Positions 28,441-37,661 are shown, numbered from the stretch's first letter. The stretch is 48,106 bases of DNA from Alphaproteobacteria bacterium (GCA_037146715.1 JBAWWO010000009.1:1-48106); one strand, 5' to 3'. Notes: generated by a model from the letters alone, not told the origin. A program made the numbers and translations.

Positions 28441-28760
28441 CGATAGAGTGGCAGGTTTCCTGGCTTGTGAATATTACCGTTCTTAGAAATTAACGATTAC
28501 TTCGCAAAACTGCGAGATCTCAGTTTCATCATGTACGTCAGTACAATCAGAAACCTCGACTCTGGTTTCGCTCGTACTCCTCAATTTCTAAGAACGGTAC
28601 TTAGCGTTTGTCCATGTCTTCCCAGAAAAAAATTCCAGTGACTGATAGCTCGTTTTAAACTAACTTCGCGATCCTTATGGGCCAACTCTTCACTTACAGT
28701 TGCGGGGGCAGCCAAAGCTTTAAACTTCATTCCCTTTGAAGGCACCACTCTTGTTTCTTT
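28441..28760 (-). promoter_or_regulatory. Cobalamin riboswitch with an inserted hairpin element
   Basis: Reading the reverse strand from 28760, the hallmarks of the cobalamin (B12-box) aptamer appear in order: GTGGTGCC, AAAGGGAA, GGCTGCCCCCGCAACTGTAA, CACTGG, CTGGGAAG, ACGCTAAG and AGCCAGGAAACCTGCC (28450-28465). Between ACGCTAAG and AGCCAGG lies a 125-base hairpin element not part of the aptamer; without it the aptamer would be about 195 bases, the normal size. It precedes the TonB-dependent receptor by about 80 bases. A weak hairpin (AAGCTTTTCAGCTT) near 28397 could form part of the switch, but the mechanism is not clear. Confidence 0.92.
28475..28599. repeat. Nested palindromic element, copy C, inside the riboswitch
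   Basis: Outer arms TACCGTTCTTAGAAATT (28475-28491) and its perfect complement (28583-28599) enclose an inner GTTTC/GAAAC stem and the core TGTACGTCAGTACA. The interior starts TTACTTCGCAAAACTG and ends GGTTTCGCTCGTAC, matching copy B closely and copy E at its start. It occupies a position where peripheral cobalamin riboswitch helices vary, so the aptamer core is left intact. Confidence 0.8.
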
Positions 28761-28950
28761 AAGATGTCAGAACCGAATCTTTGATGCAAGATTAATATAG
28801 GTAAGGTCGCATAAATGGAGGATTTATTCCTTAGGAGCAGTCCTAGATAAAGCAATAAAAGTGTTATAAAGGACGGCCCCAAATTATATTTTCTGGCTTA
28901 AAACAACCTCTTTTCAAAAACAACCTCGACTTTTAAAAACACCCCAGGTA

Positions 28951-28956
28951 TATAAT
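28951..28956 (+). promoter_or_regulatory. Candidate -10 box for topA
   Basis: A perfect TATAAT 21 bases before the topA ATG. A partial -35 (TCGACT at 28926-28931, 19-base spacing) is weak. Confidence 0.4.
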
Positions 28957-28977
28957 GAATAAAATTTAGAGTAGAAA

Positions 28978-31350
28978 ATGAATTTAGTTATCGTTGAATC
29001 ACCGGCCAAGGCCAAATCCATTAAAAAATACTTGGGGGCTAATTATTCAGTCCTAGCAAGCTATGGTCACATTCGGGATTTGGCGTCCAAAAATGGATCC
29101 GTAGACCCTGACCATGATTTTAAAATGGTGTGGGAAGCTAATAAGGGCAGCGAAAAAAATATCAAAAGCATTGCAGATGCTATCAAAAAAGCAGACTCTT
29201 TATATCTCGCAACTGACCCTGATCGTGAAGGGGAAGCCATCGCTTGGCATATTTGTGAAGTTCTAAAGCAAAAGAAGCTTCTGAAAGATGTTGAGGTTCA
29301 TCGCAGCGTTTTCAACGAAATCACGAAAAAAGCTATTGTTGAAGCTATTCATCACCCCAGAAAACTGAACCAGGAATTGGTGGATGCTTATTTGGCCCGT
29401 CGGGCACTTGATTATTTGGTGGGGTTCACTTTGTCGCCCGTCTTGTGGCACAAACTGCCCGGTAGCAAGTCTGCAGGGCGTGTACAGTCGGTGGCCTTGC
29501 GCTTAATCACAGACCGAGAATTTGAAATTGAAAAGTTTATTTCTGAAGAATATTGGTCTTTAGAAGTTGAATGTCAGTCTCCCCAGAAAAAATCTTTCAC
29601 GGCCCGTTTGCTAGAGTTACATCAGAAGAAAGTTGAAAAATTTTCTTTCAGAAATGAAAAAGATGCTAAGGAAGCTGCTGCAACGATTGAGAAAAAAACC
29701 TTTGCCGTTCACAAGGTTCAGAAAAAACAAACTCAGCGCAATCCCTATCCTCCATTTACAACCTCAACCCTGCAACAGGAATCTGTGCGCAAGCTAGGGT
29801 TTAGCGCCAGCAAGGCTATGTTGCTGGCTCAACAGCTTTATGAGGGCATGGAAGTGGATGGGGAATCCATAGGGTTGATCACCTATATGCGTACAGATAG
29901 TGTGAATTTAAGCCAAGAGGCTATTTCTGCGTTCCGGGTTTATATTGAATCAGATTTGGGAGTATCCTATCTGCCCAAAGAACCCCGCTTTTACAAAAGC
30001 AAAGCCAAGAACGCCCAAGAAGCTCATGAAGCCATTCGCCCCACGGATGTTAGCCTGACCCCGGATCGGTTAAGATCTATCTTAAACGCGGATCAGCTGA
30101 AGCTTTACACCATGATCTGGAAGCGAGCGCTCGCCAGCCAAATGACCAACGCTTTGATTGACCAAGTCACTGTTGATATTGCATCCAGTGACAAAGAAGT
30201 GCTTTTACGCACAACAGGGTCTACCATCGCCTTTGATGGTTTTTTGAAACTGTATCAAGAAAGCAAAGACGAGGGCGATGACCCAGAGGATGACGAAAAA
30301 ACTTTGCCACCCTTAAACGAAGGGGACGCCATCCATAAAGAAAAAGTCATTCCATCACAACATTTCACACAGCCCCCTCCACGGTTTACGGAAGCTAGCT
30401 TGGTTAAGAAATTGGAAGAACTGGGTATTGGACGCCCCTCAACCTATGCCTCAATCTTACATGTGTTGCAGGCCCGTAATTATGTGCGTCTTACGAACAA
30501 GCAATTTATTCCCGAAGATCGGGGCCGCATGGTTTCTGTCTTTTTGCATACTTATTTCAAACAGTATGTGGAATATGACTTTACCGCCAATCTGGAAGAT
30601 TCTTTAGATGATATTTCCAACGGCAAAAAAGAATGGAAAGAAGTTCTAAGCAAATTCTGGATTGATTTTAAAAAGACTGTTCATGGTACAGATAAACTAA
30701 CAATTACTGAAGTTTTGGATGTATTAGACAGGGAATTAGCTGATTCCATTTTCCCCAAAGAAAATGGTAAAATTTCTAAAAAATGCCCCAAGTGTGAAAA
30801 AGGGACTTTGCATTTGAAACTGGGTAAATATGGGGCATTTTTGGGCTGTGATCAATACCCGGAATGCACCTATTCCCACAAACTTTCCAGTTCAGAAGAT
30901 ACAGAAGAAACAGGTGAAGACCAAGCCGCTGCTGCTAAAGATGGGGAAGAATACCCCAAGGTTTTGGGAACTCATCCCGACACAAAAGAAGAAATCACCT
31001 TGCGCAAGGGCCCCTATGGTGTGTATGTGCAAATGGGAGAAGATAGCAAAAAGAAAAAGCCTAAAAGAACAAGCGTTCCAAAATCTTTACCACCCAAGAG
31101 CGTTACTTTGCAAAATGCTGTTGATCTTTTATCTCTTCCCAGAACGGTGGGGGTGAATCCCAAAACAAATGAAGTTATTACAGCCAGCATCGGCCCTTAC
31201 GGCCCTTATGTGAAGCATGGGTCAAAATTTGTTTCTGTAAAAAATCAGGATATTCTTTCAATCACATTAGAAGAAGCCTTAGCTCTTATTCAGCATGCAG
31301 AAGATAACCCGCCCGCTAAAAGATCCTTCCGTAAAAAGACGAAGAAGTAA
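28978..31350 (+). CDS. topA: DNA topoisomerase I
   Basis: A type IA topoisomerase that relaxes negative supercoils. The 790 residues contain the Toprim domain (IVESPAKAKSIKKYLG at the start, TDPDREGEAIAWH near 82), LPGSKSAGRVQSVALRLI, and the active-site tyrosine in IGLITYMRTDS near residue 305. The C-terminal half has one four-cysteine zinc ribbon (CPKCEKGTL...GCDQYPEC) and two topoisomerase C-terminal repeats (GTHPDTKEEITLRKGPYGVY and GVNPKTNEVITASIGPYGPY), ending in a lysine-rich tail. It is a monocistronic gene convergent with the polyprenyl synthase. The 79-base gap behind it shows nothing definite. Confidence 0.98.
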   Translation: MNLVIVESPAKAKSIKKYLGANYSVLASYGHIRDLASKNGSVDPDHDFKMVWEANKGSEKNIKSIADAIKKADSLYLATDPDREGEAIAWHICEVLKQKKLLKDVEVHRSVFNEITKKAIVEAIHHPRKLNQELVDAYLARRALDYLVGFTLSPVLWHKLPGSKSAGRVQSVALRLITDREFEIEKFISEEYWSLEVECQSPQKKSFTARLLELHQKKVEKFSFRNEKDAKEAAATIEKKTFAVHKVQKKQTQRNPYPPFTTSTLQQESVRKLGFSASKAMLLAQQLYEGMEVDGESIGLITYMRTDSVNLSQEAISAFRVYIESDLGVSYLPKEPRFYKSKAKNAQEAHEAIRPTDVSLTPDRLRSILNADQLKLYTMIWKRALASQMTNALIDQVTVDIASSDKEVLLRTTGSTIAFDGFLKLYQESKDEGDDPEDDEKTLPPLNEGDAIHKEKVIPSQHFTQPPPRFTEASLVKKLEELGIGRPSTYASILHVLQARNYVRLTNKQFIPEDRGRMVSVFLHTYFKQYVEYDFTANLEDSLDDISNGKKEWKEVLSKFWIDFKKTVHGTDKLTITEVLDVLDRELADSIFPKENGKISKKCPKCEKGTLHLKLGKYGAFLGCDQYPECTYSHKLSSSEDTEETGEDQAAAAKDGEEYPKVLGTHPDTKEEITLRKGPYGVYVQMGEDSKKKKPKRTSVPKSLPPKSVTLQNAVDLLSLPRTVGVNPKTNEVITASIGPYGPYVKHGSKFVSVKNQDILSITLEEALALIQHAEDNPPAKRSFRKKTKK

Positions 31351-31429
31351 AAGAGAAAAATCTGGATCCCACGTCCCTATGGGGTTTGCACGGATGATTA
31401 ATCTCATCATCTTCCTTGAGCAAGTATTT

Positions 31430-32434
31430 TTAGCAAACTCTCTCAATACAAAAATCCAAAAGGCCTTCCAGAAAGGTTTTTTCTGGGGACGAGGGAATTT
31501 CCTGCAAATAGCTTCTTGCTAAAGTCTGTCGATGATTTAGATAATCAGTGATTTTAGATGGAATTTTATGGATTTCCATCAAGCTTATCAGTGTATCCAA
31601 ATCTTTTGGGCTAGGTTCCTCTTTGAACATAATATCTTCTAGAGCTTGCTTGTCCACATAGTCACTTTGTTGATAAAGCCACAACAACGGCAAAGTCATC
31701 TTTTTCTCTTTCAAATCAGTTCCGATGGTTTTTCCCATCTGGTTTCTGTGGGGGGTATAATCTAACAAGTCATCAACCAGCTGAAAGATGATCCCTAATT
31801 CATAGCCATAGCTTCCTAGAGCTTTTGAGTAAGACCCATGGCCCAACAGAGCACCGATTTCACAAGCAGCCTTGAATAGGGATGCTGTTTTCAAACCAAT
31901 CATTTTGAAATACGTTTCATCAGGAGTTGTAAGGTCTCCCGTTAAGGTCAGTTGCAATACTTCCCCTTCTGTAATAGCGGTGGCCGCTTGAGACAAGCTT
32001 TTCAAAATGGGTAATGAATCGCTGTGGACCATGGTTTGAAAGGCCCGGCTGAAAAGATAATCTCCCACCAGAATAGTTGCCTGATTTCCCCACAGAGTAT
32101 GGGCACAGGGTTTGTGTCGCCGATGAGTTCCCTGGTCAATCACATCATCGTGGAGGAGAGTGGCCATATGAATCAACTCTAGAGATGCCGCTAAATCAAT
32201 AACTTTTCTATTTTGAATGGGTTGGTCTAGCTGGGCACATAAGAGGGTTAGAATGGGGCGAATACGTTTGCCGCCCGCCTGAATCAGATGATGGGAAATC
32301 TGATTGATCAAGGGGACATCAGAAAAAAAACTAGAAATTTTAAGGTTAACATCTCTTAAATCTGATTCTAAATAATCCTCAAGATCTTCAAAGAAAGATT
32401 GAGCAATAGGTTTTATGGCACAAGACTGAATCAT
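31430..32434 (-). CDS. ispB: Polyprenyl diphosphate synthase (octaprenyl type)
   Basis: A trans-isoprenyl diphosphate synthase that builds the quinone side chain. Hallmarks are GGKRIRPIL, the first Asp-rich motif LLHDDVID, GNQATILVGDYLFSRAF, and the second Asp-rich motif FQLVDDLLDY. Product chain length cannot be read reliably; octa- to decaprenyl is usual for alphaproteobacteria. The frame is open to 32488, but the ATG at 32434 is chosen because the earlier start would run into the divergent trmN6 promoter region and the first 18 residues look non-homologous. Predicted length 334 residues. Confidence 0.93.
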   Translation of the reverse strand: MIQSCAIKPIAQSFFEDLEDYLESDLRDVNLKISSFFSDVPLINQISHHLIQAGGKRIRPILTLLCAQLDQPIQNRKVIDLAASLELIHMATLLHDDVIDQGTHRRHKPCAHTLWGNQATILVGDYLFSRAFQTMVHSDSLPILKSLSQAATAITEGEVLQLTLTGDLTTPDETYFKMIGLKTASLFKAACEIGALLGHGSYSKALGSYGYELGIIFQLVDDLLDYTPHRNQMGKTIGTDLKEKKMTLPLLWLYQQSDYVDKQALEDIMFKEEPSPKDLDTLISLMEIHKIPSKITDYLNHRQTLARSYLQEIPSSPEKTFLEGLLDFCIERVC

Positions 32435-32500
32435 GGCTGGCAGTTTACTGAAATTGGGTGCGGAAGTCGAGAGTATTGGCAAAAGCATCCTGCGAGTGGT

Positions 32501-33232
32501 ATGAATGAAGCCATGAAAACAATTGATAACTTTTTAGGCGGGCAATTGAAAATTGCCCAGCCAAAGGCAGGTTATCGGGCGGGGAGTGATGCCGTACTTC
32601 TGGCTGCTTTTTTACCCGAAGTAAAGGGACACATTTTAGATGTAGGTTGTGGGGTTGGAACAGTTAGTCTGTGTGGAGCCTATCGTTTGAAAGCGGCATC
32701 TTTTACAGGGATTGATTGCCAAGAAGAAGTGATCACTTTTGCTAAGGGAAATGCTGAGTCAAACGGGCTCGAGGGCAGGGTGCAGTTTTTAGCTGAATCT
32801 CTTGAAAAGTGCTCCTTAAAACCAGGAACCTTTGATCATGTGGTCACGAACCCTCCCTATTTTGAAGATTCAGCCCCTTCTCCTCATGAGGGAAGGGCCT
32901 TGGCTCGGTCTGAGGGGGAAGTTAGCCTGGAAAAATGGATGAAATTTTGCATCAAAATGGCCAAGCCCAGAGGATATATTAGCTTTATTTACCCGGCTGA
33001 TTCTTTAAGTAAAGTATTGAAGGCTATTGAAAACTTGGGAGAAGTGGTGATTATTCCTCTATGGCCTAAAGCGGAGGAGAAGGCTAGCCGATGTCTGATT
33101 CGGGGACGGAAGGATGTTAAGTCTAAGGGAGTTTTATCCTCGGGGCTTGTGCTCCATGAGGCCGATGGCAGCTACACGGCCGTGGCTAAGAGTATTTTAT
33201 GGGATGGGGTTGGAATTATCCCTCGTGTTTAA
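32501..33232 (+). CDS. trmN6: tRNA1(Val) (adenine-37-N6)-methyltransferase-like protein
   Basis: A SAM-dependent methyltransferase of about 243 residues. It shows the SAM-binding loop ILDVGCGVGTVSLC and the amino-methyltransferase motif NPPYFEDS, with the usual family start (DNFLGGQLKIAQPKAGYRAGSDAVLLAAF). Family members methylate A37 of tRNA-Val. The frame opens at 32399, inside the divergent ispB gene, so the ATG at 32501 is the likely start; GAG lies four bases upstream. Its end overlaps the convergent gpsA by 17 bases. Confidence 0.9.
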   Translation: MNEAMKTIDNFLGGQLKIAQPKAGYRAGSDAVLLAAFLPEVKGHILDVGCGVGTVSLCGAYRLKAASFTGIDCQEEVITFAKGNAESNGLEGRVQFLAESLEKCSLKPGTFDHVVTNPPYFEDSAPSPHEGRALARSEGEVSLEKWMKFCIKMAKPRGYISFIYPADSLSKVLKAIENLGEVVIIPLWPKAEEKASRCLIRGRKDVKSKGVLSSGLVLHEADGSYTAVAKSILWDGVGIIPRV

Positions 33233-34163
33233 GAGGGCGTGTCATTAATAATTCAATAGCCTGCAGAGGATTCAAATTTTCATAAAGTATTTTGTAAACA
33301 GCGTGACAAATGGGCATATTCACTTGTAAATCCGCAGCAACTTTCAAGAGGGCTTTTGCAGTGTGATAGCCCTCAACCGTTGTACCCAGGGCTTCTAAGG
33401 CTTTTTCAGCACTTTTTAGGCGTACTACCTGTTGCCCAAATTGCAGATTGCGGGATTGACTGCCCATGCAGGTTAAAACTAAATCTCCCATCCCGGAAAG
33501 ACCCCACAAAGTTTCTGCTTTTGCCCCTTTTTTAAGAGCCAAATTCTTGATTTCCGCCATTCCCCGGGTCAACAGGGCAGCCATGGCGTTTTCCCCCAGC
33601 TGCAGTTCTTTAACAAAGCCACAAGCCACAGCCAACACATTTTTAAGGGAGCCGCCTATTTGAACCCCCATCACATCATCATTCAAATAAATACGAAATT
33701 TTGAATGGGACATGCTTGTAGAGACAAACTCGGCCGCTGTTTTATTTGTGTATCCCAGGGTCGTGGCTGCAGGCAAATTCTGACTCACTTCATGGGCAAA
33801 ATTGGGGCCTGATAAAACAGTCACAGGAATTCCTGGCAATAAAGTATTCGTCATTTCTGTGATAAATTTTCCAGATTCAATGTGAATGCCTTTGGACGCC
33901 ATTACTAAAATAGTGTTGTGGGTGACGAAAGATTTTAAATCTATCAAAAGTTCCGGAATGTTTTGGGTGGGAATGGCAATCACAAGAATCGAAGATTTTG
34001 CAGCATCTTCTAAGGTGTGTACCAGGGGAATGTGATGCTTTTCTAAAATATCCGAGGGGGAGGGATGTTTGTTATAGGCACTTACAGTTGAGCCAGCCCG
34101 CTGTGCTGTAAGGGCCAGAGCTGTGCCCCAAGCGCCTGTTCCAATTACTGATAGAGTTGTCAT
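33216..34163 (-). CDS. gpsA: Glycerol-3-phosphate dehydrogenase [NAD(P)+]
   Basis: GpsA reduces dihydroxyacetone phosphate to sn-glycerol-3-phosphate for phospholipid synthesis. The 315 residues begin with the dinucleotide-binding VIGTGAWGTALAL, continue with ASKGIHIESGKF and VLSGPNFAHEVSQNLPAATT, the catalytic Lys segment GVQIGGSLKNVLAVACGF and the substrate-binding TLWGLSGMGDLVLTC. It is convergent with trmN6 (17-base overlap). The argO gene lies 44 bases upstream in the same direction, so gpsA may be transcribed behind the sec cluster. Confidence 0.97.
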   Translation of the reverse strand: MTTLSVIGTGAWGTALALTAQRAGSTVSAYNKHPSPSDILEKHHIPLVHTLEDAAKSSILVIAIPTQNIPELLIDLKSFVTHNTILVMASKGIHIESGKFITEMTNTLLPGIPVTVLSGPNFAHEVSQNLPAATTLGYTNKTAAEFVSTSMSHSKFRIYLNDDVMGVQIGGSLKNVLAVACGFVKELQLGENAMAALLTRGMAEIKNLALKKGAKAETLWGLSGMGDLVLTCMGSQSRNLQFGQQVVRLKSAEKALEALGTTVEGYHTAKALLKVAADLQVNMPICHAVYKILYENLNPLQAIELLMTRPLKHEG

Positions 34164-34206
34164 GACGTTCCTTTTTGGCTGAGTATAAAGTTGTTATCTC
34201 CAAATG

Positions 34207-34824
34207 TCATCCAAGAACTAAAAGAGCAGCAATAAAAATCATAATACATCCAATCGAAAAATCTAAGATTTTCCAGGATAGGGGGTTTGCGAAAAAATGT
34301 CTTAGATAACGTGCCCCATAACACACAGAGAAAAACCAGACGAAGGAGGCAAGAACAGCCCCCATCAGGAAACAGTAACGTTCTGCCAATGGAAATTGGG
34401 CCCCGATACTGCCCAGCAAAATGCAGTTATCCAAGTAAACGTGGGGGTTCAAAAAGCTTAAGGCTAAAATCATTAGCACGGTTTTTTTAAGAGACAAACG
34501 TTCGGGTTCCCCATCAATGACCAAGGATTGGGTTTTGAAAACTGAATAAAAAGATTTAATCCCATAGGCCGTCAGGAACAGGGCGCCGCCCCATTTTGCC
34601 ACTGTCAAAAGGGTTGATTGGGTTGTTAGAAGTTCTCCTAAACTAGTGATACCCAGGGTAATTAGAAAGGCATCAATGACTGAGCACAAAACCGCAATCG
34701 TTAATACATGATTTCTTTGGATCGCCTGTTTTAAAACAAAAGCGTTCTGGGGGCCAATCGCGATGATAAGGCCGGCTCCTGTGAAAAATCCTTCAAGAAA
34801 TGGGGCAAAAGAAAGGCAGGGCAT
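34207..34824 (-). CDS. argO: LysE/ArgO-family amino-acid exporter
   Basis: A 205-residue inner-membrane protein with about six hydrophobic helices and the family start GLIIAIGPQNAFVLKQAIQRNHV, followed by LNPHVYLDNCILLGSIG, where the NPH-Y-D segment is typical of LysE transporters. The family exports basic amino acids such as arginine or lysine. Its ATG overlaps the secF stop by one base (TAATG), so it is translationally coupled to secF, a placement that may simply be historical. Substrate assignment is by family only. Confidence 0.88.
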   Translation of the reverse strand: MPCLSFAPFLEGFFTGAGLIIAIGPQNAFVLKQAIQRNHVLTIAVLCSVIDAFLITLGITSLGELLTTQSTLLTVAKWGGALFLTAYGIKSFYSVFKTQSLVIDGEPERLSLKKTVLMILALSFLNPHVYLDNCILLGSIGAQFPLAERYCFLMGAVLASFVWFFSVCYGARYLRHFFANPLSWKILDFSIGCIMIFIAALLVLG

Positions 34825-35744
34825 TAAAACTCAGGTTGCTTTTCTTCCTCGTGCACTTTAAAGCCCAAGGTTACAAGAAGAGGGGCCGCCAAGAAAATAG
34901 ATGAATAAGTCCCAAACGCAATGCCCAGCAAAATAGGCAAGCTATAAGAGGCAATAAGGTCGCCCCCAAACAAGTACAGGGCCAACAAGGCAATAAGCGT
35001 TGAAGCTGAGGTTAACGTGGTTCTGGAAAGGGTTTCATTGATTGAAATATTCACTAATTTTGCTAGATCCATCTTTTTGTACTTTCGCAAGTTCTCTCGA
35101 ATACGGTCATAGATCACAACCGTGTCGTTAATGGAATACCCAATGGTAATCAAGATTGCCACAATGGTGGTTGAGTTAAATTCAAGCCCAAATATCGTAT
35201 AAAGACTTAATACCCCTATAGAGTCATGAATCAATGCGATAATCGAGCACAAACCAAACTGCCATTCAAACCGCAACCAAACATAAATCAGCATAGCAAT
35301 CATGGCCCAAAGGGTTGCTTGAATTGAATTGCTAATGAGTTCCGCCCCCATTTTCGGGCCGATGGTTTCAATGCGACGATATTCCACGTCTGGGCCCAAT
35401 ATTTCTTTTACTTTTTGGATGACTTGGGCTTGTTGTTTATCTGTCCGTTCTTTTTGATCTAACCGAATCAAAAGGTCTTGAGGTGTTCCAAATTCTTGTA
35501 AAGAAATTTCGGCCATAGGAAGGTTGGCTAATTCTGACCTTAACTTTCCTAGATCAGGAATATCAGAGAATCGGGTTTCCATAAGAGTTCCGCCCGTGAA
35601 ATCAATGCCATAATTAATGTCTTTTAAAAAATAACCAGCGATTGTTGCCAAAGTTACAAATATAGATAGCCCATAAGTAACATAGCGCATACTCACGAAA
35701 TTAATCTTGAGCGTAGCAGGGAAAAGGCGGATACCTGTAAACAT
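34824..35744 (-). CDS. secF: Protein translocase subunit SecF
   Basis: SecF pairs with SecD to drive late steps of Sec export using the proton gradient. About 306 residues with six membrane helices; the first is followed by the family segment GIDFTGGTLMETRF, and the helix region contains TTIVAILITIGYSINDTVVIYDRIREN and NISINETLSRT. The frame opens at 35780 within secD, but ATG codons at 35747 and 35744 follow the secD stop closely; I chose 35744, with AGG six bases upstream. Overlaps secD by none to a few bases and argO by one base. Confidence 0.95.
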   Translation of the reverse strand: MFTGIRLFPATLKINFVSMRYVTYGLSIFVTLATIAGYFLKDINYGIDFTGGTLMETRFSDIPDLGKLRSELANLPMAEISLQEFGTPQDLLIRLDQKERTDKQQAQVIQKVKEILGPDVEYRRIETIGPKMGAELISNSIQATLWAMIAMLIYVWLRFEWQFGLCSIIALIHDSIGVLSLYTIFGLEFNSTTIVAILITIGYSINDTVVIYDRIRENLRKYKKMDLAKLVNISINETLSRTTLTSASTLIALLALYLFGGDLIASYSLPILLGIAFGTYSSIFLAAPLLVTLGFKVHEEEKQPEF

Positions 35745-35751
35745 CATAAAC

Positions 35752-37335
35752 CTATATGGGCAAAGATTTTCTATGGCCAAAATATTTTAGCCAAAGCAAA
35801 ACAAAAACACGACTTAAGGAAACAGCCGTAAACATTGAAATTAAAATACCGGCTGTTAGGGTCACCGCAAATCCACGAACCGGACCATTTCCAAAAATGT
35901 ACAACAAGACCGCCCCAATAATGGTGGTAATGTTGGAATCCACGATGGTGCTCATAGCCCGGCTGTAACCGGCACTAATGGCAGATAGGGGAGCTTGTTG
36001 ATTGCGGACTTCTTCCCGGATGCGTTCAAAGACAAGAATGTTCGCGTCCACCGCCATACCCAAAGTCAAAGCGATACCCGCAATACCGGGTAGAGTTAAA
36101 GTGGCACCAAGAAGTGTCATGCTGCCCAGCAATAAGACTAAATTGAAAAGTAAACAGAAATTGGCAATGCCGCCAAATAAGGGGCCATAAAACAAAAACA
36201 TGAACACAACAATCAAGGCAATAGCCATAGTCGTCGCAATTTTGCCAGCCTTAATAGAATCAGACCCTAGTTCTGGGCCTACAGTATTTTCCTCAAGCAC
36301 TGACAGGGGGGCTGGTAAAGCACCGGCCCGCAACAAGATAGCCAAATTTCTGGCTTCGTCTAGTGAGAAAGAACCAGTGATAATGCCCTGCCCCCCTGGA
36401 ATAGGTGAATTGATAACCGGCGCACTGATCACTTTATCATCCAAAATAATTGCAAAAGGTTTTCCCACGTTTTTTGTGGTCACATCAGCAAAAACTCTGG
36501 CTCCAGGAGCATCTAAACTAAAGCTTACTGCATTGGCGCCGTTTTGATCCAAAGTTGGTTGAGAATCCACCAACATTTCTCCGCTGACCTGAATTTTTTT
36601 CTGTGCCAAGTATTTTACGGGAACAGTATTTTCACCTCGTCCAGAATCACCGGACAAAATTTCAAATCCATAGGGGATAGACATTTTGTCATGGTAGTAA
36701 ACGGAGGGATGCAATAATCGGAAGGTGAGACGGGCCGTTGTTCCCAAAATATCTATGATTTGCTTGGGGTCACTAACGCCGGGCAATTGAACCAAAATTC
36801 TGTTCTTTCCTTGTTGTTGAATAGAAGGTTCCTTGGTTCCCATTTCATCAATACGGCGGCGCACAATTTCGATGGACTGTTTAACAGCCCCTTCTTCCCG
36901 CTGCTTAAAGACAGAATCGTTTACATGAACAATAACATCTTGATCATTTTCCACTTTTACGGAAACATCTTGGATGATGTAGCGGATAACACTTAAGGCC
37001 TTGTCTTTTTGAGACAAGTTGCGCAAGGTAAATTTCAATGAGGTTTGATTCTCTGCCCTTAAATTGAAATAGCCAATGTGGTCTTTTCTAAAAGAACGAC
37101 GCACTTCATCCAGCAAAGTAGACATATAATCTTTGGAAACGTCTTTTAGGTCAACCTCAAGAAGCAGGGATGAGCCCCCCTGCAAATCAAGGCCCAGGCT
37201 AACTTGCTGTTTGTAAAATATATCAGGGAAACGATCTAATGTGTCTTTGGAGAAAAAGGATGCCAAAGAAACCCAAAGCCCTACAAGACAGACTCCGAAA
37301 ATGATAGATAATCTCCACTGAGATAAATACTGCAT
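35752..37335 (-). CDS. secD: Protein translocase subunit SecD
   Basis: SecD is the larger half of the SecDF export motor. The 527 residues have an N-terminal membrane helix, the segment VSLGLDLQGGSSLLLEVD, a large periplasmic region (about 60-350, including VQLPGVSDP) and five C-terminal helices with GIAGIALTLGMAVDANILVF and SIDAGYSRAMSTI-like AISAGYSRAMSTIVDSN. It sits between yajC and secF, the standard arrangement, starting five bases after the yajC stop. Confidence 0.97.
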   Translation of the reverse strand: MQYLSQWRLSIIFGVCLVGLWVSLASFFSKDTLDRFPDIFYKQQVSLGLDLQGGSSLLLEVDLKDVSKDYMSTLLDEVRRSFRKDHIGYFNLRAENQTSLKFTLRNLSQKDKALSVIRYIIQDVSVKVENDQDVIVHVNDSVFKQREEGAVKQSIEIVRRRIDEMGTKEPSIQQQGKNRILVQLPGVSDPKQIIDILGTTARLTFRLLHPSVYYHDKMSIPYGFEILSGDSGRGENTVPVKYLAQKKIQVSGEMLVDSQPTLDQNGANAVSFSLDAPGARVFADVTTKNVGKPFAIILDDKVISAPVINSPIPGGQGIITGSFSLDEARNLAILLRAGALPAPLSVLEENTVGPELGSDSIKAGKIATTMAIALIVVFMFLFYGPLFGGIANFCLLFNLVLLLGSMTLLGATLTLPGIAGIALTLGMAVDANILVFERIREEVRNQQAPLSAISAGYSRAMSTIVDSNITTIIGAVLLYIFGNGPVRGFAVTLTAGILISMFTAVSLSRVFVLLWLKYFGHRKSLPI

Positions 37336-37340
37336 GGTTC

Positions 37341-37661
37341 CTATTTTTTCTTAAGCGTTTTTTTAGGTTTTGTAATGGGACCAGATTCAGCCACAGCCAC
37401 ATCTTTAGATACAAGATTTATAACCATATTGCGCGCCACAAACACACGAACGCCTGTTGCAACTTGAAGTTCCAATTCTGTTTCATTTACTTGAGTAATG
37501 ACTCCAATAAGGCCACCACTTGTAACGATTTTATCGCCTTTCTTCAAGCCAGCCACCATGTTTTGGTGTTCTTTAGCTTTTTTGCTTTGGGGGCGAATAA
37601 CCATAAAATACATAACAAGAAAAATTAAAGCGATGGGTAAAAAGGGCATAATTTGTTGCAT
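37341..37661 (-). CDS. yajC: Sec translocon accessory protein YajC
   Basis: A 106-residue single-pass inner-membrane protein that associates with SecDF. One helix (FLPIALIFLVMYFMVI) is followed by RPQSKKAKEHQNM and the cytosolic VAGLKKGDKIVTSGGLIG motif that marks the family. GGAG precedes the ATG by about eight bases. It is the first gene of yajC-secD-secF-argO. Confidence 0.96.
   Translation of the reverse strand: MQQIMPFLPIALIFLVMYFMVIRPQSKKAKEHQNMVAGLKKGDKIVTSGGLIGVITQVNETELELQVATGVRVFVARNMVINLVSKDVAVAESGPITKPKKTLKKK

Noticed and set aside
5078..28599. CRISPR array from the recurring palindromic elements
   Set aside because: Copies are kilobases apart, not regularly spaced, and no cas genes are present.
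31360..31429. Possible repeat remnant (GGATCCCACGTCCC) or terminator after topA
   Set aside because: Similarity to the GGATCCTCGGG repeat is only a few bases and no stable hairpin with a T run is evident.
32399..32500. 34-residue N-terminal extension of TrmN6
   Set aside because: It overlaps the divergent ispB gene, and the family homology begins after the ATG at 32501.
36200..36547. 115-codon forward frame over secD
   Set aside because: Shadow of a well-conserved gene on the opposite strand.
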